Assembly (NCBI GenBank): GCA_964036155.1
Contig: OZ038422.1
Coordinates: 77,585,201-77,649,200 of the forward strand
Direction: 5' to 3'
Length of the DNA: 64,000 bases
From: Diploscapter coronatus
Lineage: Eukaryota > Nematoda > Chromadorea > Rhabditida > Rhabditidae
Shown: in pieces, positions 1 through 13,056 of the stretch
How the letters are laid out: each line of letters begins with the position of its first letter
Position numbering within the stretch: position 1 is the stretch's first letter
Notes under the pieces: generated by a model
The model's database searches: none
Seen by the model: the letters and a program-made list of their open reading frames with translations, nothing else
What the model was told of the DNA's origin: nothing
Position numbers and translations under genes: made by a program

Positions 1-11
1 TGAAATTTCAG

Positions 12-1291
12 ATCCATTGAATACATGTTGTCATTTGTGGACGAGAAGAAAGTGATCCGATCGATCTGGGGCAGGCATACATTCAGCAAATCGAGGTAGG
101 CATGTGCATCTTATAATTTTTTTTAAATATCACCAAGGAAATCATATCATTTTGATTTCATCACTATAAAGTTCGACGTGATAATTTGCTCACTTAATAT
201 AGTCAGAAAGTCAGCAAATATCAAATTCGACTGCAGTCACTTGTGCGCTTTTGGTGTCTGATCAGGAAATTATGATTTTTTGATGAGAAGTGCATGCATA
301 AAAGTGACATTTCCATAAAACTTTTTGCAAACAATAAAACCACGATAGTACAAAAATTTGAAATGTCTAAGGTCGAACTCACACACTTATCATCGGGACA
401 ATCTCGTAAGTGATAATTCGGATAAAAAGTGATATAAAAATTCCGGGGTTTACGACTTCAACCAATTTTATGCTGTGAATAATCGGGCTAATAGAAAAAA
501 GGCACTGGGTTTTCTAAGAAATAGTATGGGGAGGCAAGATAGGAAAAGAAAAAAAAGCCGGTGTCTTTTTGTAGAAGCCAGTAATCGCAGGTGCTCAACC
601 AAAATTATATTGATATTTTTTTGTTTATAAATAGGATTGTTCGAAAATCTCAAACTTGAGCTGTCACTCTGATACCCCAATATTTTCCCCGATCGCTCTC
701 TGCTCTTTGCTGCTCCCTGCCAATTTTGGCTCCGCTGTATGTGCCGTCCGTTCAAGTTGCATCTTATCGACCCCAAATCATATCAATTCCTTTCATTTCC
801 TTCCTCATTCCCTTTCCTCCTTCACTTTCCCCTTTTACCATTCACGGCCGTGCAATGCTCTCCTTTGCATACTCATACAGTACCCTTCATTTTCTTCATT
901 GAAAGAGTCCTGCATTAGCGTTGATCATTGACAAACATAATTTCTGACCTGATTGACACAGCTTATTGATGATGGCAAAATGTTACTAAGACAAAGATCA
1001 ATTTTGGAAGTTTCATAGGAAAAACCTTGAACCCATGAAATTTCTGCACACTCAACATCGTCGCGATATCGCTATTCCAGCACTCACGGAAAGTTGTTTG
1101 AAAATGAACAGGAAAAACACGTCATAATTTCAAAGAGTGATGGAAAAGAATAGAAATTCTTGATTTTCAGATATTCAATCGAAATCGAGATGGACAACAA
1201 AATCGAGCTTTCGTGTCTGCAGGACGAGGATAGTCCTTACATTTCGTTCAACAATCTCAATCTACAGCTCCATATAAAACTCATCGACTAA
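12..1291 (+). CDS. Unrecognised protein, last two exons (5' end outside the window)
   Basis: Two plus-strand exons join in phase: 12-95, after a TTTCAG acceptor and before GTAGGC, and 1171-1291, after a TTTTCAG acceptor and ending in TAA. They give about 67 C-terminal residues. The first exon encodes a charged stretch (SIEYMLSFVDEKK, then IRSIWGRHTFSKS). The second is rich in acidic and hydrophobic residues and ends HIKLID. I do not recognise the family and see no membrane segment or catalytic motif in this part. The intron between them is 1075 bp and holds only AT-rich and CT-rich sequence. The gene begins left of the window. The joined frame and good splice sites make a real gene likely; function is unknown. 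Confidence 0.6.
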
Positions 1292-4200
1292 TTTATTACA
1301 CCCTTTGAAAGCTTCATAATATATGTAGCTGATTAAAATCACAATCTTTCTTCATTTATGCAATTTCATGAAGTTTTCAAATTTTCAGCTATCCAGATCC
1401 ACCTCAAAATTCGAGATTATCTCAATTCAGCTTCTTTCAATCATTTCGTAGTCGAGTTGTACTGGACTTTCCTCGTTCCAAACTCCAATTTATCACGAAA
1501 TTTGCCTTTCTACGCGTTAATTTTCAGTCTTTCATAACGCATTGACGCTTTTCCAAGAAGAAGCAAAATCAGCACGCAGTGCAGAAAGCGGATGCATTTC
1601 ATTTTTCGGTAATGCAATTATCGCCTTTGAAAGTCGGTCCTTGAAAACGGTTTTTGACTTTTGGCTATGTAAATTCATGGTTAAGCTTGGGCTAAAACCA
1701 TAATCTCAATTCGGTTATCAAATAACCAGCATAATCTGGGGAAGACTGTAAATTCTCAAAAAGACAAAGGTTCTTTTTCCAGAAAATTATTCTAATTCAA
1801 TGATATCCTTTTCAGGAAGCTCAACCAAGTTTTAGTGTGACAGTGTTGGCATAATGATGAAATTTTGAATGAACTTTCCTAATGAGTGGTCAGGGAACTG
1901 AATGAATTTTCAAAAAAAAAAAAATCCCCCAGAAAGTAACGCATCTTTGCATACGTGCAACTGGGCAGAATTTGAGTTGTTTGTCAGCACATCGAGTCTC
2001 TAATCTGCTTCCTTGCGTTTTTTTGCCCTTCTATAGTATTTTGGTCTCTGCTGCATCTTTCGCCATTCAAATTTCCACTGATTCTCTCACTTTTTGATTC
2101 AAAATTTGCTCCCCACTCAAGGTTTCTTATCATTTGACTAAGCTTATCATAACGATACAAAACTGTCGCTATTTTGCAAATAAACAATTGGTTTCTTTAG
2201 CGCGTTGAAAAGCATAACGTCTTCATTGTTGAAAGACAGGTTCACATCAAAATTATGAAACCTTACAGTAAGAGGAGTCAAGGATACGAAAGTCAACAAT
2301 ACTATCCAACAAAGAATCAAATGGTTTCAAGATTATCAAAATTGTATACTTTAAGCTTCTCTCATGATATTCTTCACTGATATCCAATTCGTACTGTACA
2401 TAAAACTGTAAATATTCCTCCATGCTCTTTCAATTCCATCGATCATAATATGGATATTGTATGATTTTGCATCATAATATGCTCAATTCTACCTCGATAC
2501 TTGTAAAATTGTTTGCTTCAATCATTTAGGAACTGTGTCTTAGAACCAACCAACTAGTCACATGTCGTCTTGTTTGCATTGTAAATTTGTCATGTCTCAT
2601 AAATTATTCCATCATGATAAAATAAATCTATACTGGAATGAAGATATTGCTACAGATGAAAACCGAAGCAAATATCATGAATATTTTGATGATATTGATA
2701 CTGCAAGCTTGTCAGCGAAAAAAAACTTGCAAACGAAAGTGAAATAAAAGTCACTGTTTGTGTTTATTGTAATGATAGTTTCTCATGATATCATAAGTTG
2801 TACCATGGCTGACATCCCTTTTTCTCAATTTTTAATAGTTTTTCGACCCTCATTGTTTGATTTATGATTAGTTCGAGTTCAACTTCTAATTTCGCTGATT
2901 CCCCTCATGTCTGTACTTTCGCGTACTTTTCACCGGTTCTCGATTCAATTTTTCAACTTCAGACTTTCATCTATCAAATTCCCCCTCTTCTAACTAGTCA
3001 ATTTAAGTTGTTGCTTCCATTTTCGTCTTTTTCTATCATTTCGCCTGCCTTTTTTCTAATTCGATTCGGATCCGGCCAGAAACTACAATCACATCTGACA
3101 TATCACGATGATCAGCAACATGTTGCTGGTTTCCCAATTTATCAATCGATAATTCAATCAGGGCTGCGTTGCGGTGCAGTAAAATGGCGCACCGTACCGC
3201 AAACAAAGTCTACTGCATCGCATCATAAATAGTCTTGAATTCAATCCAAAAAGTTTTTGAATTACTCGAATTTATCAATTTCCAGCCAAGAATAAAAGTC
3301 AATGCAAATTCTGAAAATGGGGACTGAAACCAGAATCTCTTTCAAGAACTTTCGATATAAGCATAGAGTCGGAGTTCTATGTACGTCTATGTTTCCAAGT
3401 TCTTTTCGAACGAGCTCTAAAGTTATGTTGCTTGATACGTCATGTCAAGTCATAATATGATGTTCACTTTATCAGTTTTGTTTCGAAATTGATCAATACT
3501 GATCGATAAAGTTGAAATTTTCGATTAGAATTATCATTTATTCGATTCTGCATGCACGCAAATTCCATTCCATAATTTTTCACAGAAATTACTGCGTTTA
3601 TCAGTGGAAATCGATGAAACTTGTGCCCTTTGCATCACTGAACTCTTCGAAAATCACCGAAAAACTCTTATCATTTCGATAAGGAAAGAGCAAAATGAAA
3701 TTAAATCGAGAAATATCAGGCGAAGATGAGAGATGGAGAGAAAATGGGATGATGAAGAACAAGTCTAACTGCTGGAGGGCACCCCTTAATCGGTGATAAG
3801 AAACCAAAGGAAATAAACAACCCGAGAGAGCATGCACGAAAGAAATTGAAATGATGCAATGAAGAAATAGGAAAATTTTATAAGAGAAAGTAAGAAATGA
3901 TGAAATTCTCGCTAATTCATAATCGACTTATTATGGAGATAGACTAGACAATTACACGTATCAAGAAGTTTTTTTTTCGTTATCGAGAAAGTGTATGTGC
4001 AATTGAATGAGTCTTTAGAATCTTATCACGCCTCAAAAATTTTCTCAATTTTCATATTAAAAATGAAAATCCCGATTTTCAATTACAACACATCATTCTG
4101 ACAAATCTCGAGAGCGTCAATTGTATAGTTACATCAGAAATTTCGATAAAAAATCGCGCTGAAAAATAACCTTCTATCAATTTTTATAAAGCTTTCTAGG

Positions 4201-7200
4201 AGAAAGCCCCGTGTTTCAACCAAAAGATCATCACGCAAATTTTTATAATTGGACCCGATTTTGCGTGTGATTCGCCGGTTCATCGAACGAGAGGATTCGT
4301 GCGTCAATCGGCCTAATAACCCCTCGTTTGGGTGCGGATTCCTTCCTTCCTCCCATCACTTTATCACCTTTATCATTCCCCAGGAGAAATTCCTCCGTCT
4401 CCGTCTCGCTATTATCACCATTTCCCAGCGCATATCAGCATACGAGCAGCACAAACAAGCTAACAAGTGAAAATTCTTGAAAAGTTTTATCAGTTTTCGA
4501 GGCAGTCAATTCTTGTTTTTTGGCATCTCATTGATCACGTTGAAAGGCGAAAAATTTGGAACTATCTGGAAACTTTCCATCGAAAGTGGAATCGCATGTG
4601 AAAAACGAAGAAACTCTCATGCGCTCCGTAAACCTTGTCTTTTTAGAATGATGCTCTAATGCAAAACTTTAGTGGCTCTTCTTTCTTTTATTATGAAAGG
4701 TGAAATAGACAAGGAAGTCACTAACATTCCGGAATAGAACACAATTCTGAAAGGGCAAAATTTTTGGAGCGCATGTGATAATAAAAATTCGAAAAAGAGG
4801 ATTTCATTCACAATAGAAATTTTGCAAGAATTCTCTAATTTCCGGTTGATTTCTTGAACCACCTAGCGATTTCCTTGTAGCATTTGTAAAGGACCAAGGT
4901 CGCTGCGTACTCGCTAGACTCATTCATTTACCTGAGTTTCAAATACGCTTGTGTGTTCAAAGTGCAAACACGTAGTAGGCCGATTGGGTATGGATTCGCA
5001 CCGAATTTTTATTCAGTGTTCTCTGAATTGAAAATCTACTAGGTGTAAAGTGTTGCATGTTTCATTTTGCAGTAGTAAAAAATTAGGCAAAATACATACA
5101 TAGGGAAGAAAAGTTTTGTGATCTTTTCAGTTCTAAAACTCAACTGAGTTAGGTATTTTCTTCCTTGTTGATTTTATTGATATTCTACGTGCTACTTTCC
5201 AATAGTGCTTCTATAGAGTATCTCGTTCCATTTGAATTTTTTGTACCTTGCCAGTGCGAGAGGAAAGCACGTATGAATTGTGCATGGCCACTTCAAACCT
5301 TCATAGAATGTTCAAATGTTAGGTACTATGGACAAACTTCACTCATCTGGTCAAAGTACGCATTTGTTATTTATTATTTGATGATAACCATCTGCACGGA
5401 TGCGAATATCTTCGTCGGTATCTCATAATTTGGATAAAGAGACGCTTGCATACTTGATCTTGACCTATTAAGGCGACTTGAAAATACCGGTGTAGCCTAG
5501 AATATCGAAACATTTCATTAATTCAGTTCAGTCTCTAAATATCATCAAACTCTATTTTATCATTCATAACTTCTCGCAATATCCGAATGATTTTCATTTT
5601 GGGCGTCGGGCGTTCTGTAACACAAGTATCGAGTTTCCTAACGAAAAAATCGAAGTACCTAGTTCTGTAAAACGTATATTTTTGTCAACGAAGTTCTTTG
5701 TTACAAAGCGTCTCATTTCTATTTTTGTTAGTGAACGCCTCACCTTTGTTACAGAACGCCCGACAACCCTCGTTTTCGGTATGATATTGCTTCTTACTCA
5801 AACCAAGCTGAACTCATTAAGTTAGGTGCATTTATAGAAACGATGTTTATCAATAATTCTCGAGAATTATTTATTTGGCAACACTGCGCATTCCTCGCCG
5901 ATGCACTAAAACTTTCGATATTCGGGTCCATTTTGAACTTGTGTTCATAACACAGAGACTACAAAGTGAAGGTGCAGAGGACAGAAAGAGGGGACAAGCT
6001 CTCCTTCTATGTAAACAGTTGATAATCAATTATTCAGTGGTCAGTCTTTCTCAATCCATCTATTAAGATAGAGACCGCAAATACTCAAATTTGAATATGA
6101 AGAAATTGAAATTTTCTTCTTGATTAAGGTATTTTAAGAGTCCTGCAATATCCCTGCAGGTTTCAAATCCTACCAAAATCAATTGTGGAAAAGCACTTGC
6201 GCTCTCTACGTTAAGATTCACTTTTTGATCGTCTAGATGATGGGATAGATAAATTGGCGATATGAATAAACCCTCTAGCATCCTGCAGTCTCTCATACCT
6301 GAATGCTCTCTAGTCGGTACAAATTATCGCTCGATTTGACATATCAAATCAAAACTTTCTCTCTCCACGAATTTCTTAAAGGAGGCGAGAATTACAAATT
6401 ATGTCGAAATAATGTCAACGTTATGAGTGAGCGATGGATACTATAATATGCGTGAGAAAATTAAATGGATTTCGAAAATTTTTAGTGCATTTTTCTTCAA
6501 TTCACAAGACACCATAGCAGTTCCACGATAAAGTTTGAGTAATTTTGTTTGCCACCGTTTCACCAGACCTATTCTTTCGATCAACTTATTTCGATTTACA
6601 AAAACCTGCAGAATATTTCTGCAATGATTTACTGTTTTGACCACTTATGGCATTTGTGTATACTTCTGATTGTCACGCAAATTCCTCGTTCGCATGAAAA
6701 TGCGAAAATGAGAACCTAACTCTTCACGGGGCTGTTTGTTTCGATTTTGAACATATTTGCCCGAAAAATGTCGCTCAAGAAATCAACACATTCCATTAAG
6801 AAAATTTTCGAATCTTTATTTGTATTTCGACCACTAAACCTCAATGAACTTCAACCATTGCAGTTTTGCTGTTGAAATTCTGTTAATTGTGTCTTACTGT
6901 AGGTCGCTACTTTCACTTCAAAATTGAGTGCATTTCAATAAAAAATGAAAAGGTTGAAAAACTTTGACCGAATTTTGATCCATTATCGTTGAACTTGAAA
7001 AAACCAAAATCTAAAAAACAAAAAAAACGAATTAAATTTGCTGACAAATAGTTTCACGTGTTCTACCAAGTTGTCAGTTTGAATCACATTTAAAAGTAAT
7101 TGATTTGCAAGGAAGTAATTACAAATCATTGATGAGTCAAAAAGTGAAAAATCAATGGATCTTCAATCAGTTATGAAGGCCAAGTTTCTTTGAAAATTGT

Positions 7201-9631
7201 ACAAAATTCTATCACGATGACCAAAAATTGAATTTTTACGTCTCAAAGGTGAATGTTGGTATCATTCGAAATTTCGTACTACGCGCAATGGCAGACTTCT
7301 CACTTACACATTATCTGAGGGGAAGAAAGAAATTCTCATTTTGATGCTGAACTATGCAATTATTGGTTTCCTGTCCGATTCTTAAGCACAGAACGCATTT
7401 CCGTTGGTAGAAAATCATATAAAATTTCCCCCATGCGGCTGGTTGATTGGTTAATTCAATTAGCAATCAGCCGTAAAATCGAGTAAATAAATCGTAAACA
7501 AACTTTTTCTCCTGTCTTTACCGCACGTGCAAGTACAGTACGAAGAAAAAGAAAATGATCATCCGATAAAGTGTCTGTGATAAAAATTAGTAACCAGAAT
7601 ATAACGAAAAGTTGCTATCTTGACAAGGATCATTCATTGGTTTCTTGGCTGATATATTTTTCTCTATTTGTAGCTGAGAACTGGATTTGTTTGAATTTCG
7701 ATATTCCTTTCTTATTAATGAACTTTTTGTTATGAAAAAAACTTTTAGACGGAATAAGATTTTTCCACGTTATTCTTCAAATTTTTCCTAGATGAAAGAT
7801 TCATTTTGAAAAAAAAATCTAAATTGAAGAAGTTGACTGGTTAGGCTATAGTGTAATTCGGCTGTTTGTGGTGTGTAGTCGATTTAAAGGAATTTGAGTT
7901 GTTTGGTGCGAAATGATTGAAGATCGATTGATTGAGAATTGGAGAGGAAACGGAACGAACAAAGTAACCAGCGGTACGAATTAAAAATAGCGGAACTGTC
8001 AGATGGTGACTTTGAATTGGCATTTGTCAATTGCACTCTTGACATTTTGTCGTTAATGTTGTGCAGTGACTTTCGACTTTGACTGCGAACATGAGATATG
8101 AGATGCTGATTTCAATAACTTGAAAGAACTAAGTAAGCTTGAAGATAAACCTAAGGAGGACGATCGCCAGAAAACCCTTGCAATCTACTCCCAACATAGT
8201 TTCTTAACAAATATCTTTCTCCAGTCTGCAATTAGTCTAAATTTTTCCCAATACGACCTGGTATCATAATTATCAAGTTGCTCATGCGAGCCTACACACC
8301 ATAGTTTATTTTCGTCTGACGAAGGTGCTCTCAAGGTCTGCTCGCGGATATGTTTCTTTTGTCATTCATAAGAAAATTCTCCATATAGAATTATCTTCGA
8401 TATAGCAAAATTAATACTTTGCTATGCAGATTTTATTTAGTGTCAACGAGAAACTAAAGTGTCCCTGCACTTATCGGTATACTCACAATCGCTACCCGAT
8501 TCAATAATCATTGAGTAGAACTACATTTTCAACCCTAACAACAATCACGTTAAATCAAAGTCCGTAGCTAATAGAATCTCACGTGTACAGCACAAGTGTC
8601 AGGTGTTCAGCATAAAATGTAAAATCTGTAGGTGTTTTGGAAGATAATTACCAAAATGCAACTGAAATAGCATTTTAGTAGAAATTCGAAATTCATTCAT
8701 TAATTTGTGTACAAATCACATTATTCTATCAGGTTGATCTTCCAACGACCAACTAGACTAATTCCTGCTACAAATCACAACAAAACTTCGAGTTAATTTC
8801 CATCAACCTTCATCGATTTCTCCCCTTGGTTGCAATAAAGCGACTTATTTATTCGAGCAGATCGGTTTGTATTTTGCACGCCCGTTACACTTTCCGCTAG
8901 TTTGTTGACCACAATAACAAACTGACAAAGAGCGAACAGAACAATGCTGGGCGCTAAGTATGAAGAATTAGAGGTGAAAATGAAGAAACGGCAATTGGAT
9001 GGAGATGATAGATAGATTTGTGTACGAATAACCCCCATACTTATTGTCACGCATTTCTCGGTCCCCAATCAATCATCGCATGGTAGGATGGGCGGAGCAT
9101 GCAAAGTGAGGGCAGAGTGATCTCTAAAATAAGCTCAGCCAAAGTCACGTACACCATTTGTGTACGTGCTAATCGGCGCTCGCGTTCTGTCACCGTCTGC
9201 ATCTTTTCTCGTGTTATTTTCCGGCCTCCGCCTCTTTTGGCTGTCTCTCATAAGGATGCAGTGCGTATTACTCTCTGCAGGGTTTGCAGCAGTCTGCGAT
9301 AACAACAGCGGCGTACAAAAGCGCCCTCAGGCGACGTCTTCTCTCATTCACTGGGTGCTGTATCGCTCGAGATATTCCGCTTGACTTATGAGTGATTAGT
9401 CGAATTGTTTCTCTGCCTAAACGACTAATCTCCTCTTCGCTCATTCTACTAGTCAAATGTTGGCATACTGTAGGGTCTGGAATTGTCTTCTGAATTAGTA
9501 ATTCTTCAAAGACTTGCATCATGCATAAACAGCCAAGCTTCCTCATTCCCCTACTTGACAATTTGATTTCGTTTTATTTTCAATTGTGAACTTTAGTTCT
9601 TAAATCTTTTATTCAAGCCTTCAATTTAGGT
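1292..9631. other. 8.3-kb stretch with no convincing gene
   Basis: Open frames here are short (at most about 120 codons), mostly start at random, and lack paired splice sites in phase. Several come from CT-rich sequence, for example 2860-3060 and 4320-4400. A GC-richer patch at about 9060-9400 looks promoter-like or repeat-like. One frame at 5150-5330 reads like a signal peptide followed by Cys residues but has no initiating ATG. A palindromic dispersed repeat lies at 3171-3208. Confidence 0.5.
3171..3208 (+). repeat. Dispersed palindromic repeat, copy 1
   Basis: About 35 bp beginning GCGGTGCAG and continuing AAAATGGC, CACCG, ACCGCAAAC. It matches the reverse complement of 36876-36909 with about four differences. 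The two ends are partly complementary to each other (GCGGTGC with GCACCGC). No coding role is seen. Confidence 0.6.
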
Positions 9632-12600
9632 ATGTCAGAAATGGAGCACGGAATGTGCATTTCGATTGAGCCATTGACCGATCTGTCGGCTACCATACTC
9701 GTTCCGCACGATAACAATGGTTCCGATCTCAGCTCTGACGATTTTACTGGATCTCTTCATCAAATCGCAACGCCCTTCTTCACGACATGGATTCTTATTG
9801 TATGTATAAAGCCGAACTCAGAGAAGAGTGCCTAAGTTTACATGGTTCAGGTGATCTACTCTTCAATGATCCCGAAGAACCCCCTCTCATTCCTGTCGAT
9901 ATCCCGTTCGTACAACGAACTCGTATCTCAACGCGACTCTCCGCTCAAAATTCTCGACTTCCTTCGAGTCCTCGCTATCATCTGGGTGATCGCTAACCAC
10001 ACTGGCAGTGAAGGCAGAATCGACATTCTCGATCGGGCCCCATCAGCAGAGGGCTTCAAGGTAATTATAATAAAGAAAAAAAGAAAAACGGGAGAAAATG
10101 ACGAATTTCCAGCGAGCCATCCACGATCACCCTGTCTTCGGAGCTCTGCTGGGCAACTCAGCTCTAGGAGTGGAGATCTTCCTCGTCCTGTCAGGTCTTC
10201 TGGCCGCCTGCTCCTGGCATCGTCATCCCTCTTCTCCTTTCTCCTCTCATTACAAGAAGTTCATCCTCCGTCGTGTGGTTCGCTTGGCGCCGTCGGTGAT
10301 CATCTTCATCGTTTTCGCTTCTGGCCCCGTGATGAACGATATTTTGCCGAGGTAAGAAGATGGATTAGCTCACTAACTCCTATCCTCTAAACATCGCCAT
10401 CTATTTAATTTTCTTGTTTGTTTATAATCGCATAGGTCTTCATCAAGTGTCTCCAAATTTGGCCTTCTTGACGGTATACAGCTGCAAATTATGCGTCGAA
10501 TCGTATTTTGTACCGTGTCAGAAGCAGGCTTGCAGCCTTTGCTGACAGACACAAACAATGTCTACGTGCCCATTCATTAGATTGCATTAGTGAGAAAGTG
10601 GAGAAGTGAATTGTCTGTCTGGGAAGATGCATACGAGATGATGCGATGGTGTTGATGATGAGAATGTGAGACCAACTTGCCCTAATTTTGTCCCTAACAT
10701 TGCCAGTCAAAAGTCGGGAAAATCATGTGAAATTAGTAGCAAATTCAAAATAACTGACGTAAAAATTTCAGATTCCATGATTCGATGATTTCAACCTGTG
10801 GTGTCAAGGGAATCGCCTCTCATCTGCTCTTCATGGGAAATCTGCAAGAAACCCCTACTTGTATGGGATATTTGTGGTACCTCGGATTGGACATGCAGGT
10901 AAATCCCTCGCACTGCTCTAACAATCTTTGGTGCACATTATGATGATCACGTAAATATCCCACCAGGAAATGCTGACAATTCAAACGTTATGTTTTCTAA
11001 ATTGGACTAAAATGCTCACATAGTGTGAGGAAGTCATCATTTCACTTGCGTATTAGCACCTGTTTATAGGCCAAGGTGAGAACAGGCTATTTTAGCCGTG
11101 AATGAATACGAAAAGAGGTTCTTTATGATAATGATGATCGAAACACGTGAACTATAAAATTTGTAATGAGTCAAGTTTAAAATACCACTCTTCGAGCAAA
11201 AGTCAGCAGCGCCATTTCCTCAGTAAAACATCTGCCGCTGATCTCCAGAATGATAAACACAATTCTTCTCATGGAAAGAATGAACTTTATACGCCTAATT
11301 TAGCCGGATGAAATTATTCCGTCATCACATCACCATTCAAGCAAAAATGTCCCTGTTTCGATAAACATCTGCGTATGAAATTGCCTTAATTCATAAATCA
11401 CAAACTGCACACTGGCTATTGCTACTGTAACCGTTGCAACCAGACAAAACAGTCTACGTGCATTTGCAAATAGAATCAAAATTCTATTTTTGGACTAAAG
11501 CTGCAGAAGAGTGAAATGAATGGAAGTGGCGGTTAATGCTCTATACGATGCATAATTTGATAGGGCAAGCCTTTCTGATGCGACGCGCATTATCATATCA
11601 TGCACTTTCACAAATCACAATGTGAATTAGTAATTACCCTACTGACCTACAGTATCGTGAGTAAGACCACGTGGTCGTCTTTACTCGTAGAATTAGTAAG
11701 GTGAAACATCATATGATCAGAACAGGGAATGTTACTTTATCGTCGAATCATTCGAAAACATAAAAGTTGAAATTTTCAGCTTTACCTGGCAGCCCCACTC
11801 CTTCTCTATGTCCTGCATCACCGCATCCGTCTTGGCGTGATTCTCTCGATTCTCATCATCTCCCTCTCATGCTTTCTTCGAGCTCTCTACTGCACAACCT
11901 ATGGAGTTTGCAATAAAAGCGATGTTGATATTCCGGTAAGTCAGATTCAAACCAATCTTCGCGAACATCGAACAACCTTTCAATTTCAGTTCATCTCCTA
12001 CCCCGGCATCGACCCATCAACATTGACTTCCATCTACGAAGGTCTCTGGGAGATGTACTCGCGTCCTCACACCAAGTGCGGTCCCTTCATTCTCGGACTT
12101 CTGCTTGGCTCTCTGTACTCTTACTGGCCGAATACTCGTTTGTCATCAAGGACTACGAAGCTTATGTCGCGTGGAGCCACTGTATTTGCAGTTGGCATTA
12201 TCTACGCTATCCTTCCGGAATATTGGTATCCAGGTAATCGCTTTCATCTATTTCAGAGACCATTGACTAAATTTTGCAAGATAGTCAAACGACAGAAACT
12301 AATCCAAGCAAATTCAGATGCCGGCAATACGACCTACAATACCATCTACACAGCTACCTTCAGAACTCTATTCGCTCTCTGCATTTGTGCAATCATCATG
12401 TCATACGTCTTCACATTAAGCAGGTAAAAATTTCAAAATCAAAGAATAGGCTTTCGAGAAAATGATCGATTGATCTGGACTTTTGATTTTCTGCAAATCG
12501 TTTTGTACTCAAAACTTTCACTATTTCTGCAAAAAATAATAGAAAAATTCAATTGACGGTTGCATGTTCTTTTGCGAATTAAGATGAGATCGGAAGAACG

Positions 12601-13056
12601 GGTCGAAGATTTAGCGTACAAATGAGATCATCGCTAGCATTCCGTCCTGTGTCTTGCGAATTAGAGAACTTTTCTGACAAATAATAAGTTCGTCTTTCGG
12701 ACAATCATGCAACTTGAATCTTAATCTTATGATCTTCAACGAACCAAAAGATAATGCAAACCATTAATCCAATATATTCAACGAATGAAACTAAATTGAT
12801 CTATTTCAGCTTCTCACAGCATTGGAGCTGGTCAGTGTTGGCTCGTCTGACATACAACGTCTACCTGCTGCACATGCCGATCATCTTCGGCTTCAATCAC
12901 CTGCCCTTCCTCCAAACGGCCACTTCTGCATTCGAATTGATGCTCGTCATCCCACTCGTTTCGATTTGCTCCTTCATCGCTGCATTCCTCTTCTTCATCT
13001 TCTTCGAGTCACCTATTTCAAGGCTAGTCAACTACGCCATTCCCTCTATGGCGTAA
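9632..13056 (+). CDS. NRF-6/OAC-type membrane acyltransferase (acyltransferase 3 family)
   Basis: Eight exons join with consistent phase: 9632-9799, 9851-10060, 10113-10351, 10772-10898, 11780-11935, 11990-12233, 12318-12423 and 12810-13056, giving 498 residues. The family transfers acyl groups and sits in membranes with about ten spanning segments; nematodes have many copies, one linked to fluoxetine resistance. A short N-terminal region leads to a membrane segment (FFTTWILIV, about residues 48-56). The family signature follows: LDFLRVLAIIWVIANHTGSEG-like sequence at about 90-112, then LGVEIFLVLSGLL, LRRVVRLAPS, GYLWYLGLDMQ and, near the end, RLTYNVYLLHMPI. Start 9632 was chosen because an acceptor-like TTTAG ends 2 bp before it, as for spliced-leader addition. 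Most relatives carry a long Cys-rich NRF domain before the first membrane segment; I could not find one, so upstream exons may be missing. Substrate unknown. Confidence 0.88.

Noticed and set aside
656..931. 91-codon frame inside the first intron
   Set aside because: CT-rich tract, no splice partners in phase with the flanking exons.
9268..9561. 97-codon minus-strand frame with RRRR, then an AL-rich stretch and DCCKPC, insulin/relaxin-like at first sight
   Set aside because: Only two residues separate CC from the next Cys (insulins need three), there is no further A-chain Cys before the stop, and there is no signal peptide.
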